From Rubrobacter sp. (GTDB lineage Bacteria > Actinomycetota > Rubrobacteria > Rubrobacterales > Rubrobacteraceae), in assembly GCA_016781775.1 (NCBI GenBank), contig JADDPR010000117.1, forward strand, positions 1 to 13,738: a DNA stretch of 13,738 nt. Reading direction: 5' to 3'. Below the pieces are notes generated by a model. It saw nothing but the letters and a program-made list of their open reading frames with translations, did not search any database and was not told where the DNA came from. The translations under genes and the position numbers were made by a program. Below are positions 5,550 to 13,429 of this stretch, one piece after another. Within the stretch, counting starts at the first letter, position 1. Every line of letters starts with the position of its first letter.

Positions 5550-6839
5550 ATGGACCTCTTCGACTCTCAAGGCGCCGACGCCCTCGCTCGCCGGGCGCCG
5601 CTCGCCGAGCGCCTGCGTCCGAAGGATCTCGACGGCGTGGTGGGCCAGGAGCACCTGACGGGGCCTGGAAGGCCGTTGCGGAGGGCCGTGGACGGGGGGA
5701 GGGTAGGGGCGATCGTCCTGTGGGGTCCGCCGGGCACCGGAAAGACCACGCTTGCTCGGGCCCTGGCCGACGTGACGGAGGAGGAGTTCGTCCCCTTGAG
5801 CGCCGTGACGAGCGGGGTGAAGGACCTCCGCGGCGCCCTGGACGCTGCCCGCGAGCGCCTCAAGTACGAAGGAAACGGCACGCTCCTCTTCGTGGACGAG
5901 GTCCACCGCTTCAACAAGGCTCAGCAGGACGCCCTCCTGCCAGCTTTGGAGGAGGGGCTCGTGGACTTTGTCGGGGCGACGACGGAGAACCCTTCCTTCG
6001 AGGTGACGGCCCCGCTCCTCTCCCGCTCGCGCGTCCTCCGCCTCCGCTCGCTCTCGGCGGAGGGGATGCACCGGCTTCTCGCCAGAGGGCGGGAGGCCCT
6101 CGGGGTCGAGGTCTCGTCCGAGGCCGAGGAGTACCTTATGCGGCTCTCGGGGGGCGACGGACGGAGGCTTCTGAACGCGTTGGAGGTGGCTGCGGGCTCC
6201 TCGTCCGGGAGCGTCGAGGTCGGGGACGTCGAGGCGGCGGTGGGGGAGAGGGCTCTGCGCTACGGGCGGGAGGAGCACTACGACGTCGTGAGCGCGTTTA
6301 TCAAGAGCGTGCGCGGCGGCGATCCGGACGCCGCGCTGCACTACCTGGCGCGCATGATCGAGGCGGGGGAGGACCCGGTGTTTATCGCGCGCAGGCTCGT
6401 GATCCTGGCCTCCGAGGACATCGGCAACGCCGATCCGCACGGCCTTCCGCTCGCCGTCGCCGCGACGGAGGCCGTCCGGCTCGTGGGGATGCCCGAGGGG
6501 CGCATCCCGCTCGCCCAGGCCACGACATACCTGGCCTCCGCCCCCAAATCCAACGCCTCCTACAAGGCGGTAGGGGCCGCCCTCGAAGACGTCCGCCGCG
6601 GCCCCCAGCCCGAGGTACCGATGCATCTGCGCAACGCTCCGACCGGGCTGATGAAGGGCGAGGGCTACGGCGCGGGCTACCGTTACCTACACGACGACGA
6701 GGCCGAGGGGATGAACGACCATTACCTGCCCGAGGAGATGGGCGGGCGCGTCTATTACGTGCCGAAGGAGAGCGGCGCGGAGGCGGAGATCAAGGCCCGG
6801 ATAGATCGGTGGCGCGAGGCGAGGGAGAGGGGACGGTAA
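5550..6839 (+). CDS. rarA: Replication-associated recombination protein RarA (MgsA/WRNIP1 family AAA ATPase)
   Basis: 429 residues, the full family length. The N-terminus MDLFDSQGADALARRAPLAE leads into RLRPKDLDGVVGQEHL, characteristic of RarA and clamp-loader-like ATPases. Walker A is GPPGTGKT (59-66). Walker B is LLFVDEVHRFNKAQQDALLP, followed by the sensor-1 segment GATTENPSFEV. The C-terminal half carries SEDIGNADP, YLASAPKSNASYKA and the closing MKGEGYGAGYRYLHD block, all diagnostic. RarA is a tetrameric DNA-dependent ATPase acting at stalled forks and ssDNA-dsDNA junctions. A frame open 15 codons further upstream is ignored, because the -10 element lies inside it and family members start at MDLF. 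Convergent with the GNAT gene, 18 nt away. Confidence 0.95.
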   Translation: MDLFDSQGADALARRAPLAERLRPKDLDGVVGQEHLTGPGRPLRRAVDGGRVGAIVLWGPPGTGKTTLARALADVTEEEFVPLSAVTSGVKDLRGALDAARERLKYEGNGTLLFVDEVHRFNKAQQDALLPALEEGLVDFVGATTENPSFEVTAPLLSRSRVLRLRSLSAEGMHRLLARGREALGVEVSSEAEEYLMRLSGGDGRRLLNALEVAAGSSSGSVEVGDVEAAVGERALRYGREEHYDVVSAFIKSVRGGDPDAALHYLARMIEAGEDPVFIARRLVILASEDIGNADPHGLPLAVAATEAVRLVGMPEGRIPLAQATTYLASAPKSNASYKAVGAALEDVRRGPQPEVPMHLRNAPTGLMKGEGYGAGYRYLHDDEAEGMNDHYLPEEMGGRVYYVPKESGAEAEIKARIDRWREARERGR

Positions 6840-6857
6840 CCTCCGGACGAGCCGGTC

Positions 6858-7499
6858 TTATCGGGTGCTTCTTCCGGGCCCGGAGCTTCCGAACTCCGGG
6901 CCGAGGCAGTCCATCCAGATCTCGTCCCACATCCGCCCGTTCGCGAAGTAGCTCTGTCTGCGGCGCCCTATCTCCTTGAAACCGGCTTTCTCGTAGGTCC
7001 GTATCGCCCCATGATTGAACTCGAAGACGCCAAGCATGACGCTGTGCAAACCGACGACGTCGAAAGCGTAGTCGAGCATGAGCCATGTGGTCTCGGTCCC
7101 GTAGCCCTTGTTCCGGTACTCCGCCTCGCCGATGCTGATACCGAACTCCGCCCTGCGGTTGCGGTAGTCCACGCCCATCAGCGCGACCGTGCCTATGGGA
7201 TTTAGCGTAGCTTTCTCGTACACCGTGAAGGGGATGTTCGTCTCGGACCTGGCTTCTTTCTCGTACCAATCCGTCTCTCGCTCCACGGTGAAGGGCGCGA
7301 AGGTGCCGACGGCGCGGGCGGTCGCGGGGTCGTTCATCCAGCGGGCGTAGAGCGGCACGAGGTCCCGGCGGAGCGGGCCGAGCGCCACGAGCTCGCCTTC
7401 GACGTTCAGAACCGGGGGCTCGTCAGGGTTATGCTGCGGGGTCTCGCTCGTCCCGATCGGCCCCCTCCTTTCCCGATTCGATGGAGGACGCATCGCCAT
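6858..7499 (-). CDS. GNAT family N-acetyltransferase (RimJ/RimL-like)
   Basis: 213 residues from the ATG at 7499. The GNAT core starts at about residue 33 (EGELVALGPL). The acetyl-CoA pyrophosphate loop is RNKGYG (129-134) after the strand RRAEFGISI. The C-terminal part shows FNHGAIRTYEKAGFKEIGR, typical of RimJ/RimL-type enzymes that acetylate protein N-termini, amino acids or antibiotics. The acceptor is unknown. The ATG has no ribosome site, and 71 bases overlap the gene before it. A strong AAGGAGG (7464-7470) stands six bases before an in-frame ATC (7457), which would trim 14 residues with no loss of the domain. Last gene of the minus-strand operon. Its 3' end holds a 9-bp hairpin (6877-6902). 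Confidence 0.85.
   Translation of the reverse strand: MAMRPPSNRERRGPIGTSETPQHNPDEPPVLNVEGELVALGPLRRDLVPLYARWMNDPATARAVGTFAPFTVERETDWYEKEARSETNIPFTVYEKATLNPIGTVALMGVDYRNRRAEFGISIGEAEYRNKGYGTETTWLMLDYAFDVVGLHSVMLGVFEFNHGAIRTYEKAGFKEIGRRRQSYFANGRMWDEIWMDCLGPEFGSSGPGRSTR
6877..6902 (+). terminator. Possible rarA terminator hairpin
   Basis: Arms GGCCCGGAG and CTCCGGGCC with an eight-base loop, 37 nt after the rarA stop and inside the last codons of the convergent GNAT gene. No T-tract; it may be coding coincidence. Confidence 0.3.
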
Positions 7500-9318
7500 C
7501 CAGCGCGGTCTTTTCGTTTGTCTCGACGAGGAGGGCTAGAAAGACGAACGGGGCGAACCAGATCACGTACGGGTAGAACCAGTAGTTGAAGGTGAGCTGG
7601 AAGGCGATGATGAGGGCGGCCGAGAAGGCGGCGAGCCTTCTGACGGTGCGCCGCCTCGGGAAGACGGCGACGACGAAGGCGAGGATTATGGCGCCGAACT
7701 CCAGCGGTCCTTGCAAGAAGGAGAGCTCGGGCACCTGGGTGAAGATCGTCCACGGGGTCTCCCGCTCGCCCTGGAAGGCGAGGGTCTTCTCGTAGAAGAG
7801 CTGCGCGGCCCCGATGGGATCCCCGTCCAGCGCCAGAACCCAGAAGCTGAGCAGGACGACGGCGATGCCGCCGAGGACGAAGTCGAGGATGCGCCCCCGC
7901 TTGCCGACGCCGTCGTGGAGCATCCACAACGGGGCGAGGACGAGGGGGAAGAGCTTGGTGGCGAAGCCGGCCGCGATCGCGGCGCCGCGGGCGACGGGCA
8001 GGGTGGCGGTGGCGAGGCCTACCGCCATGACCGCCGCGACGATGACGTCGTTGGTGTTGTTGTTCGTCGAGTAGAGGGTGTACGGGAAGACCGCCCAGGC
8101 GAAGAAGAGGGCCGCAGCCCCCTTCGGCCCGGCGTAGCGCCAGCCGGCGACGAGGAGGGCCGCCGCCCCGACGATAAAGGCGAAGACCGTGGCCCCGTGG
8201 GCGGCGGGGAGGAAGTCCCACTGGCCGGAGAAGCCGAAGATCAGGTTGAAGGGCACGTAGATCAGGTAGTTCAAGGGCCCGTACGTGTCGCCGGTTCCGA
8301 CGTCGTCGGGCATGTTGCCGTAGGGCAGGGTGCCGTCCAGGATCCTGTCAGCCCCCACGACCCCCGCGTACCCCACGTCGATGACGCGCGAGTCGAGGTT
8401 GAGGGCGAGAACGAACCCGCTTGCGAGCGCCGCGAGGACGAACAGGACCCCCGTCGGCAAGTTGCTCGTCTTACCGACCCTCTCCCCGTAGCCGAAGCCC
8501 ATGAGGAGCGTCCGTCCGAACAGGTACAGGAGCGGCGGGTACCACAGAAGGACGGACCAGAACGAGTCCCCCTCCCGGAAGAAGCCGTGCGAGACGAGAA
8601 AGCCCAGGAGCGCCAGGACGTCGAGGTTGCGCAAGGAGAAGAGCTTCTCCGTGCGCCAGAAGGCCGCGGCGAAGAAGAAGGCTAAAGTACCCCAGACGTA
8701 CCAGTAGTTGGCCTGCTTGCCGTAGGCGCCGTAGTCGCCGCGGGCCATGTGCCAGCCGACCTGATCCCCGGTCCACACGTAGTTCGATTGCCAGGTCTCG
8801 TCGTCGATGCCTACCCGCACGATCTCCTTCTGCCCCTCGTCCCCGATCGGCATGCCGCCGACGGAGCCCTCCTCTTGGACCTCGAAGTGGACCGTCCACT
8901 CGCCCTCGTCGTACTCGGCGCGCGTGGTGTAGGGGGGATGCTCCAGAAGCTCCCGGCGCACCTCCGGGATCGCCGTGGCGACCTTGATCGCATCGTCCTC
9001 CGACAGATCCGGGTACACGATCTCATCCACCGCGGGCGACACCTCCACGTCCCGCGTCTCGCGCGTGTCGTCCACGACCTCGACGCGGCCGACCGTACTC
9101 CCGGACGCCCCCTCGACGAAAGCGACGCGCCAGACGTCGCGGTCGGGGTCGTACTCGGACGAAGCCTCGACCGTCGGACGCTCCGCGAACTCCGCCAACT
9201 CGGGTACAAGGCTCGCTGCCCGCTCCGCCTCCCGCGCATCCGTCTGCGTCCCCGGCGCGAGACCGAGGACCGGGAGGAGCAGGGCGAGCAGTACGGCAAC
9301 CGGCCAGAACCTCCTCAC
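7429..9318 (-). CDS. Polytopic GT-C-like membrane protein with N-terminal PepSY-like domains
   Basis: 629 residues. The GTG start overlaps the upstream stop as GTGA, with GGGGAGGG before it. A signal or first membrane helix (RRFWPVAVLLALLLPVLGL) is followed by an external region of about 170 residues. That region holds two PepSY-like units, about 31-95 and 105-185: each has a helix, then W-x-V-x-F strands, then a V-D-D-[TE] turn. From about 205, roughly ten hydrophobic segments follow. Loop motifs RILDGTLPYGNMP (325-337), TYGPLNYLIYVPF and ATKLFPLVLAPLW resemble GT87 and related GT-C lipid-linked-sugar transferases. The acidic tail is cytoplasmic. Likely role: glycosyl transfer at the outer membrane face, together with the GT87 gene before it. 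The PepSY-GT combination is unusual; both assignments are by eye. The frame is open further upstream, but that part lies over the preceding gene. Confidence 0.7.
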   Translation of the reverse strand: MRRFWPVAVLLALLLPVLGLAPGTQTDAREAERAASLVPELAEFAERPTVEASSEYDPDRDVWRVAFVEGASGSTVGRVEVVDDTRETRDVEVSPAVDEIVYPDLSEDDAIKVATAIPEVRRELLEHPPYTTRAEYDEGEWTVHFEVQEEGSVGGMPIGDEGQKEIVRVGIDDETWQSNYVWTGDQVGWHMARGDYGAYGKQANYWYVWGTLAFFFAAAFWRTEKLFSLRNLDVLALLGFLVSHGFFREGDSFWSVLLWYPPLLYLFGRTLLMGFGYGERVGKTSNLPTGVLFVLAALASGFVLALNLDSRVIDVGYAGVVGADRILDGTLPYGNMPDDVGTGDTYGPLNYLIYVPFNLIFGFSGQWDFLPAAHGATVFAFIVGAAALLVAGWRYAGPKGAAALFFAWAVFPYTLYSTNNNTNDVIVAAVMAVGLATATLPVARGAAIAAGFATKLFPLVLAPLWMLHDGVGKRGRILDFVLGGIAVVLLSFWVLALDGDPIGAAQLFYEKTLAFQGERETPWTIFTQVPELSFLQGPLEFGAIILAFVVAVFPRRRTVRRLAAFSAALIIAFQLTFNYWFYPYVIWFAPFVFLALLVETNEKTALDGDASSIESGKEGADRDERDPAA

Positions 9319-10655
9319 GACGCCGCCCTCCCCGGCTCTCCGTACGCGGTCTTGCGCCCTTCCCCGGCCTCGGGGGGAAGCACGAGCAGGAGTACCCAGA
9401 GGACCACGAGGATGAGGTTGCGCTCCAGAAGCAGGTTCACGGCGGAGGCGTCCATCGAGAGCAGCCTCTCGTAGTGCTCCGGAAAAATCTTCGAGGTCGT
9501 CCAGCAGGCCCCGAGGTAGAGCCCCGCCGCCCCAAGGAGCCACAGCCCGCCCGCGCACAGGGGAATGAGGGGGAGAAGCCAGAGCATGTACTGCGGCGAG
9601 AGCACCTTGGAGCCGATCATAAACGCGAGCACGAACGCCGCCCCGTAGCGCGGCACCGAGGCCGGCCCGAACCGCCCAACCAGGTGCTCCCGATACATCA
9701 CCGCCGCCGTGACGACGACCAGCGCCCCGGTTATGGGCAGGCTCATCGAGCTCCAGAACCCGAAGCCCGGCCCCAGCACGTCGAACGCCCCGAACTCGTA
9801 AACGACCCTCTCTGCATAACCTAGCTTCATCAAGACGGAGGCGGCCACCGACTCGACCTGCAGCCCGCGTTCGGCATGGTAGGCGAAGCTCTTCAGAAGC
9901 CCACCTCCGCCCAGCAGGGCGGCCGGCACGAAGAAGGCCGCCACCACGAACGCGAAGATGGCGGACCCCCCTACGAACCTTCGCCACCCCCCGAGCCGCG
10001 CCGCGAGGAGGGCGAGTGGCGGCCCCGCGAGCGCCGGGACGAGCTTCGCCGCCGTCCCCACTCCGAGGGAGACCCAGGCGGCGGCGAGCGCCAGCGAGGA
10101 AGCCGCCCCGGCCCTCCTCGACCGGGCGGCGAGGGCGACCGCTACGGCGACGGTGAAGGAGACGACGGCGTCGTAGCGGGTCACGGCGACCGGGTTGAGC
10201 AGGATCGTTGCGCCGACGAAGACCATCGCGGCGAGGAGCCAGGGGAGGCCCAGAGCCCTCGCAGAGAGCGCCGTCAGGACGAGCGAGGCGACGAGGAGGA
10301 GCGCCATCTCCGAGGCGAAGAGGGTCGCATAGGAGGCCGGGCCCTGGGAGAAGATGGCCGGGGGCACGAAGAACGGGAGGCTCCCCGGCGGGTACTCGAT
10401 AAAGAAGTCCCGGTAGGGGACGGCGCCCGACAGGATCTTCTCCCCGGCCATCTGATAGGTAAGGATGTCGCGCGATCCCGCCGCCAGCGACGGGGTAAGC
10501 CCCCGGAAGCGCTGCATGAGCCCGGCGTACATGTAGGCCGCGAGCAAGGCGAGGGGCACCCAGAACAGCAGGCTGCCCAGGAGCGGGCCAGCTTTCCCCT
10601 TACCTCCGAGGGCCGCAAGCCTCTGCCCGAGCCTTTGATAAGCGGCGCCCCTGAT
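9315..10655 (-). CDS. GT87-family (DUF2029) membrane glycosyltransferase
   Basis: 446 residues with about ten hydrophobic segments and the layout of polyprenyl-phosphate-mannose-type transferases. After the first helix (24-45) comes the external loop SRDILTYQMAGEKILSGAVP, with Asp63 as candidate catalytic base, then the hallmark YRDFFIEYPPGSLPFFVPP (81-99). Further typical features are LNPVAVTRYDAVVSF (153-167), GTAAKLVPAL and KVLSPQYMLWLLPLIP (350-365). Such enzymes move a sugar from a lipid carrier to a glycolipid or glycan outside the membrane. No ATG, GTG or TTG lies near the start. GAGGAGG (10663-10669) points seven bases downstream to ATC at 10655, which shares one base with the TAA of the gene before it (TAATC). 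The next GTG (at FWVPLALL) would cut helix 1. ATC start proposed. Confidence 0.85.
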   Translation of the reverse strand: MRGAAYQRLGQRLAALGGKGKAGPLLGSLLFWVPLALLAAYMYAGLMQRFRGLTPSLAAGSRDILTYQMAGEKILSGAVPYRDFFIEYPPGSLPFFVPPAIFSQGPASYATLFASEMALLLVASLVLTALSARALGLPWLLAAMVFVGATILLNPVAVTRYDAVVSFTVAVAVALAARSRRAGAASSLALAAAWVSLGVGTAAKLVPALAGPPLALLAARLGGWRRFVGGSAIFAFVVAAFFVPAALLGGGGLLKSFAYHAERGLQVESVAASVLMKLGYAERVVYEFGAFDVLGPGFGFWSSMSLPITGALVVVTAAVMYREHLVGRFGPASVPRYGAAFVLAFMIGSKVLSPQYMLWLLPLIPLCAGGLWLLGAAGLYLGACWTTSKIFPEHYERLLSMDASAVNLLLERNLILVVLWVLLLVLPPEAGEGRKTAYGEPGRAAS

Positions 10656-11863
10656 TACGGCGCCTCCTCTAGCTCCTGACCGAAGAGATCGGCCAGGGGT
10701 TCGAGGCCTTCGGGGGCGCCCGTGACGAGGAGGGAGTCGCCGCCCCTCAGGGTGTAGGTGTCGCGCGGGCGGTAGGTCCAGCGCCCGCCGCGGTTCACCG
10801 CGAGGGCGTACATCCCCGTCTCCGTTTCTATGCGCAGGGAGCCTAAAGTTCGGCCGTCGGCGGGGGAGGCCGGGGAGACGGTCAGCTTCAAGACGATCTC
10901 GTCGGATTCCCCGACGGCGGCCGAGAGGACGGGGTGTACCTCCTCGCCCTTCTCCACGATCCAGACCATCTCCTGGGCGCAGTCGGCGATCGCCTCCGAC
11001 GCCGTCGCCAGGTGCAGGATGCCGCGCAGGCGCGGTGCGTCCTCGACCTCGCGGGCGGCGAGGAGGACCCAGCGCTCGATGCGGTAGCGCATCTCGTCCA
11101 TCTCGTCCTCGATCGCGACGACCTCCCGGGCGAGCCCCGCGTCGTAGTAGAGGAGCGCCGAGTACGCCAGGCCCACGGCGACCTCGGAGAGGTTCTTCAT
11201 CTCGATAAGGATGTCCACCGCCCGTTCGAGCTCCGAGAGCCCGTTGGACGGGGCACCATCGCCTCCGGCTTGTGGCGTAGGACGGACGAGGGGGGCGCCG
11301 GCGAACTCCCGGATCTCCGCTACGCCTTCTGGCGGACCCTGCAAGAAGAGGACGTCGCCCGCGCGCAGCACGTCCTCGGGCTCGGGGTCGAAGTTCCACA
11401 CGTCGCCCGTGCGGATCGCGATGGGGCGCATCCCGGTTTCCACCGGAAGGTCCAATTCGTCGAGGCTCCGGCCGTCCAGCGTGCTCTCGGGGGCGATGTG
11501 GACGCGGCTCGTAATCTCCTCGGCCGCCGGCAGGTCCTGGAGGAGTTCGGGGGGGATGCCGAGCTTCTTCTCGACGATCTTCGCGATGTCGATCGCGGCG
11601 TTCCCGATCTTCTCTATGTCCTGCACGACCTGCAGGATGCCGGCCATCTGCTCGGCGTCGGCGTGGCTTCTCGCCGCGAAGATCGCGAGGCTCCTCATGT
11701 CGAAGACGAGGTCGTTCAGGCGCCTCTCGAGGCGTATCACCTCCTCGGAGAAGTCTTCCGAGTTGTAGAACAGGGCCGCGTAGGCCAGGTCGACCATGAG
11801 CTCGGAGGTGTTCTTCGCCTCCGAGAGCATCTCCTTGAGGTTCCTGGGTCGGGCGTCGCGCAT
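10655..11863 (-). CDS. Tandem PhoU-TrkA_C (RCK_C) regulatory protein
   Basis: 402 residues made of two similar halves. PhoU-like helical bundles lie at about 8-105 (LKEMLSEAKNTSELMVDLAY) and 210-310 (LERAVDILIEMKNLSEVAVG). Each is followed by a TrkA_C/RCK_C domain: about 122-190 with LPVETGMRPIAIRTGDVW, and 325-395 with IETETGMYALAVNRGGRW. RCK_C domains bind small ligands or ions and gate channels and transporters; PhoU-type bundles bind partner membrane proteins. The protein is cytoplasmic. It begins 15 nt after the transporter gene, with GGAG 12 bases before the ATG. The pairing suggests it is the soluble regulator of that transporter, which lacks the usual CBS domains. This role is inferred. 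Confidence 0.85.
   Translation of the reverse strand: MRDARPRNLKEMLSEAKNTSELMVDLAYAALFYNSEDFSEEVIRLERRLNDLVFDMRSLAIFAARSHADAEQMAGILQVVQDIEKIGNAAIDIAKIVEKKLGIPPELLQDLPAAEEITSRVHIAPESTLDGRSLDELDLPVETGMRPIAIRTGDVWNFDPEPEDVLRAGDVLFLQGPPEGVAEIREFAGAPLVRPTPQAGGDGAPSNGLSELERAVDILIEMKNLSEVAVGLAYSALLYYDAGLAREVVAIEDEMDEMRYRIERWVLLAAREVEDAPRLRGILHLATASEAIADCAQEMVWIVEKGEEVHPVLSAAVGESDEIVLKLTVSPASPADGRTLGSLRIETETGMYALAVNRGGRWTYRPRDTYTLRGGDSLLVTGAPEGLEPLADLFGQELEEAP
10663..10669 (-). promoter_or_regulatory. Ribosome binding site in front of an ATC codon
   Basis: GAGGAGG on the minus strand, seven bases before ATC (10653-10655), at a TAATC junction between the PhoU-TrkA_C gene and the GT87 gene. It decides the proposed GT87 start. 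Confidence 0.6.
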
Positions 11864-11878
11864 GGTTTCTAGGGGCTC

Positions 11879-13213
11879 CTAACCGGCCAATCCGAAGACG
11901 ATCATGGCTATTATAAGGCTCATAAATCCGAGGAGGTCCACCGCCGCCGTGATGATCGGGATCCCGTACGTGTCCGGGTCTAGCCCGAAGCGGTAGCTCA
12001 AAATGCTCCCGTAGTAGGCCGCGAACACGGCCGCCGTCGTCGCTATAAGGCCCGCCAGGGCGCTGATCCCGAGCATCGCCCCGAACCCAGGGCTGGCACC
12101 CTCGCCGAAGAGCGTCACGGCCAGAAAGTGAGACGCTCCCCCGATAAACAGGTACACTCCGGTGGCGAAGATGTAGATCAGGGTAAAGTCCCGGAAGGCA
12201 TCGACGGGCGGAAACCCTCTGGGCTCCAGAAGTCCGAGGTGGACTTTCGACGAGAGCCGGCTCGAAAGTATCCCCCCGAGAGCCCCGCCCTCCTGCAGAA
12301 ACGCCGGAAGCAGGATCGAGAGCGCGAGAATCGTCGTGAACTGCTCCTCGCGGTCCTGCAGGGCGACCCCGACGAGGATGGTGACCGTCCCCGTGAGCGC
12401 CAGGATCGGCAGCGACTCGGCGAGGATGCGCCGGAGGTTCGGCACGCCGAGCCGGAACGCCGCCCCAACGGCCGCGAGCGCCACCGCTATCAGGGCGACG
12501 GCGAGGGCGCTCGAGAAGATCGGGATGCCTATAAGATAGGTAGCGACGACGAGGGACGGGAGGGTCAGGATGTCGCCCGCGGCCGTGATCGTGGGGGCCG
12601 CTATGTTGTCCATGTCCCAATCGCGAGCGACGCTCACCCGGGCCACGAGCACCGTGATGCCGAGAAGTAGGGTCCCCGCGAGCACGCCCCCGACCGTGGA
12701 GATCACCACGTAGTCGAAGACCGAGAGCTCCGTCGCGACCCCCAGGATGTCGGAGAGGTACCGCGCCAGAAACGCCAGAAACACACCCGATATAAGCGAG
12801 AGGACCGCCGCGGCCTGCACGTTCTCCGCCAGCACCCCTCTTCTGAAGCCGAAGCTGAAGAGGCCGGTTTGTATCGCGGTCGAGATGCGGCTCCCCATCG
12901 CTCCGAAGATGGCGCCGCGCATCCCTATCGCCGCCGGTATAAGCACCGCCAGCCCCACGAGCCGGTCCAGCGTCCCCGTGATCCCCGCGAGCGCGATCCC
13001 CGCCACAAGCTCCCCGACGGAGGAGATAAACAGAGCCACGAACCCCTGCCTCAGGGATTCTTTCTCCTGCGAGAGGTAGCCGTATACCCTCGGCCGGATC
13101 CGGGGTCGGTCCTGCAACCGGCGTCCCGGCTCCCGTCCCGATGCATCGCCCTCACGCCGTCCGAGGCGCCGCCTCTTACGCCGGGAGCCACCCCTGTCGC
13201 CACCCTCGATCAC
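11879..13213 (-). CDS. SLC41/MgtE-like divalent cation transporter, duplicated membrane domain
   Basis: 444 residues. After a basic cytoplasmic N-terminus (1-50, many Arg) come two homologous MgtE-type membrane domains. Half 1 has LIPAAIGMRGAIFGAMGSRI (91-110) and DMDNIAAPTITAAGDILTL with Asp214; half 2 has LLPAFLQEGGALGGILSSRL (301-320) and DPDTYGIPIITAAVDLLGF with Asp426. The PxxxxxxD signature in the membrane is the ion-path motif of MgtE and SLC41. Mg2+ is the likely ion. The N and CBS sensor domains of classical MgtE are absent. The GTG start lies six bases after a -10 element, with no ribosome site, so translation is probably leaderless. First gene of a five-gene minus-strand operon; corA lies just upstream. 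Confidence 0.85.
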   Translation of the reverse strand: MIEGGDRGGSRRKRRRLGRREGDASGREPGRRLQDRPRIRPRVYGYLSQEKESLRQGFVALFISSVGELVAGIALAGITGTLDRLVGLAVLIPAAIGMRGAIFGAMGSRISTAIQTGLFSFGFRRGVLAENVQAAAVLSLISGVFLAFLARYLSDILGVATELSVFDYVVISTVGGVLAGTLLLGITVLVARVSVARDWDMDNIAAPTITAAGDILTLPSLVVATYLIGIPIFSSALAVALIAVALAAVGAAFRLGVPNLRRILAESLPILALTGTVTILVGVALQDREEQFTTILALSILLPAFLQEGGALGGILSSRLSSKVHLGLLEPRGFPPVDAFRDFTLIYIFATGVYLFIGGASHFLAVTLFGEGASPGFGAMLGISALAGLIATTAAVFAAYYGSILSYRFGLDPDTYGIPIITAAVDLLGFMSLIIAMIVFGLAG

Positions 13214-13429
13214 GATAGCTGTATAGTCGTTGGTCCGAACAAAGTAAAGAGCTTTCTAGTCCTCGGCAAGCACATCGCTCCGCAATAACAGCGCGTGCTC
13301 CCGAACGCCTCCGGAAACCTGCTCCTGTCGGGCATGACGCCCGTCCGCCGCGCCGTGACGCCGACGGTCGGGAGCCGCAAGCCGATGGCTACGCGCCGAG
13401 GGCCAAAGTCCGGCGACCGCAGGCCGCCC
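13214..13429. other. Intergenic region between corA and the transporter operon
   Basis: Apart from the promoter at its left end, this 216-bp stretch holds no convincing gene, tRNA or strong hairpin. A short inverted pair CTCCCG/CGGGAG (about 60 bp apart) and GGGC-ATGAC-GCCC are the only symmetric elements seen. Confidence 0.5.
13220..13248 (-). promoter_or_regulatory. Leaderless promoter of the transporter operon
   Basis: On the minus strand, TTTACT (13243-13248) and TATACA (13220-13225) are separated by exactly 17 bp. The -10 ends six bases before the GTG at 13213, which places the transcription start on the start codon. This leaves no room for a Mg2+ riboswitch. Confidence 0.6.

Noticed and set aside
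5333..6979. 548-codon open frame over rarA in another frame
   Set aside because: Made of Gly/Arg/Ala runs with no domain; rarA in its own frame is complete and diagnostic.
7711..8685. Plus-strand open frame antisense to the PepSY-GT gene
   Set aside because: Acidic and repetitive with no recognisable motif; a mirror of membrane-protein codons.
10934..11872. Plus-strand open frame antisense to the PhoU-TrkA_C gene
   Set aside because: No domain and no ribosome site; the minus-strand gene explains the region.
10656..12620. Upstream continuation of the GT87 reading frame, open for about 650 more codons
   Set aside because: It lies over the PhoU-TrkA_C and transporter genes and reads as Arg/Gly-rich shadow; the membrane domain starts only at the ATC junction.
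13214..13429. Mg2+ riboswitch (M-box) upstream of the transporter gene
   Set aside because: The promoter places the transcript start on the GTG, leaving no leader, and no M-box-like structure was seen.
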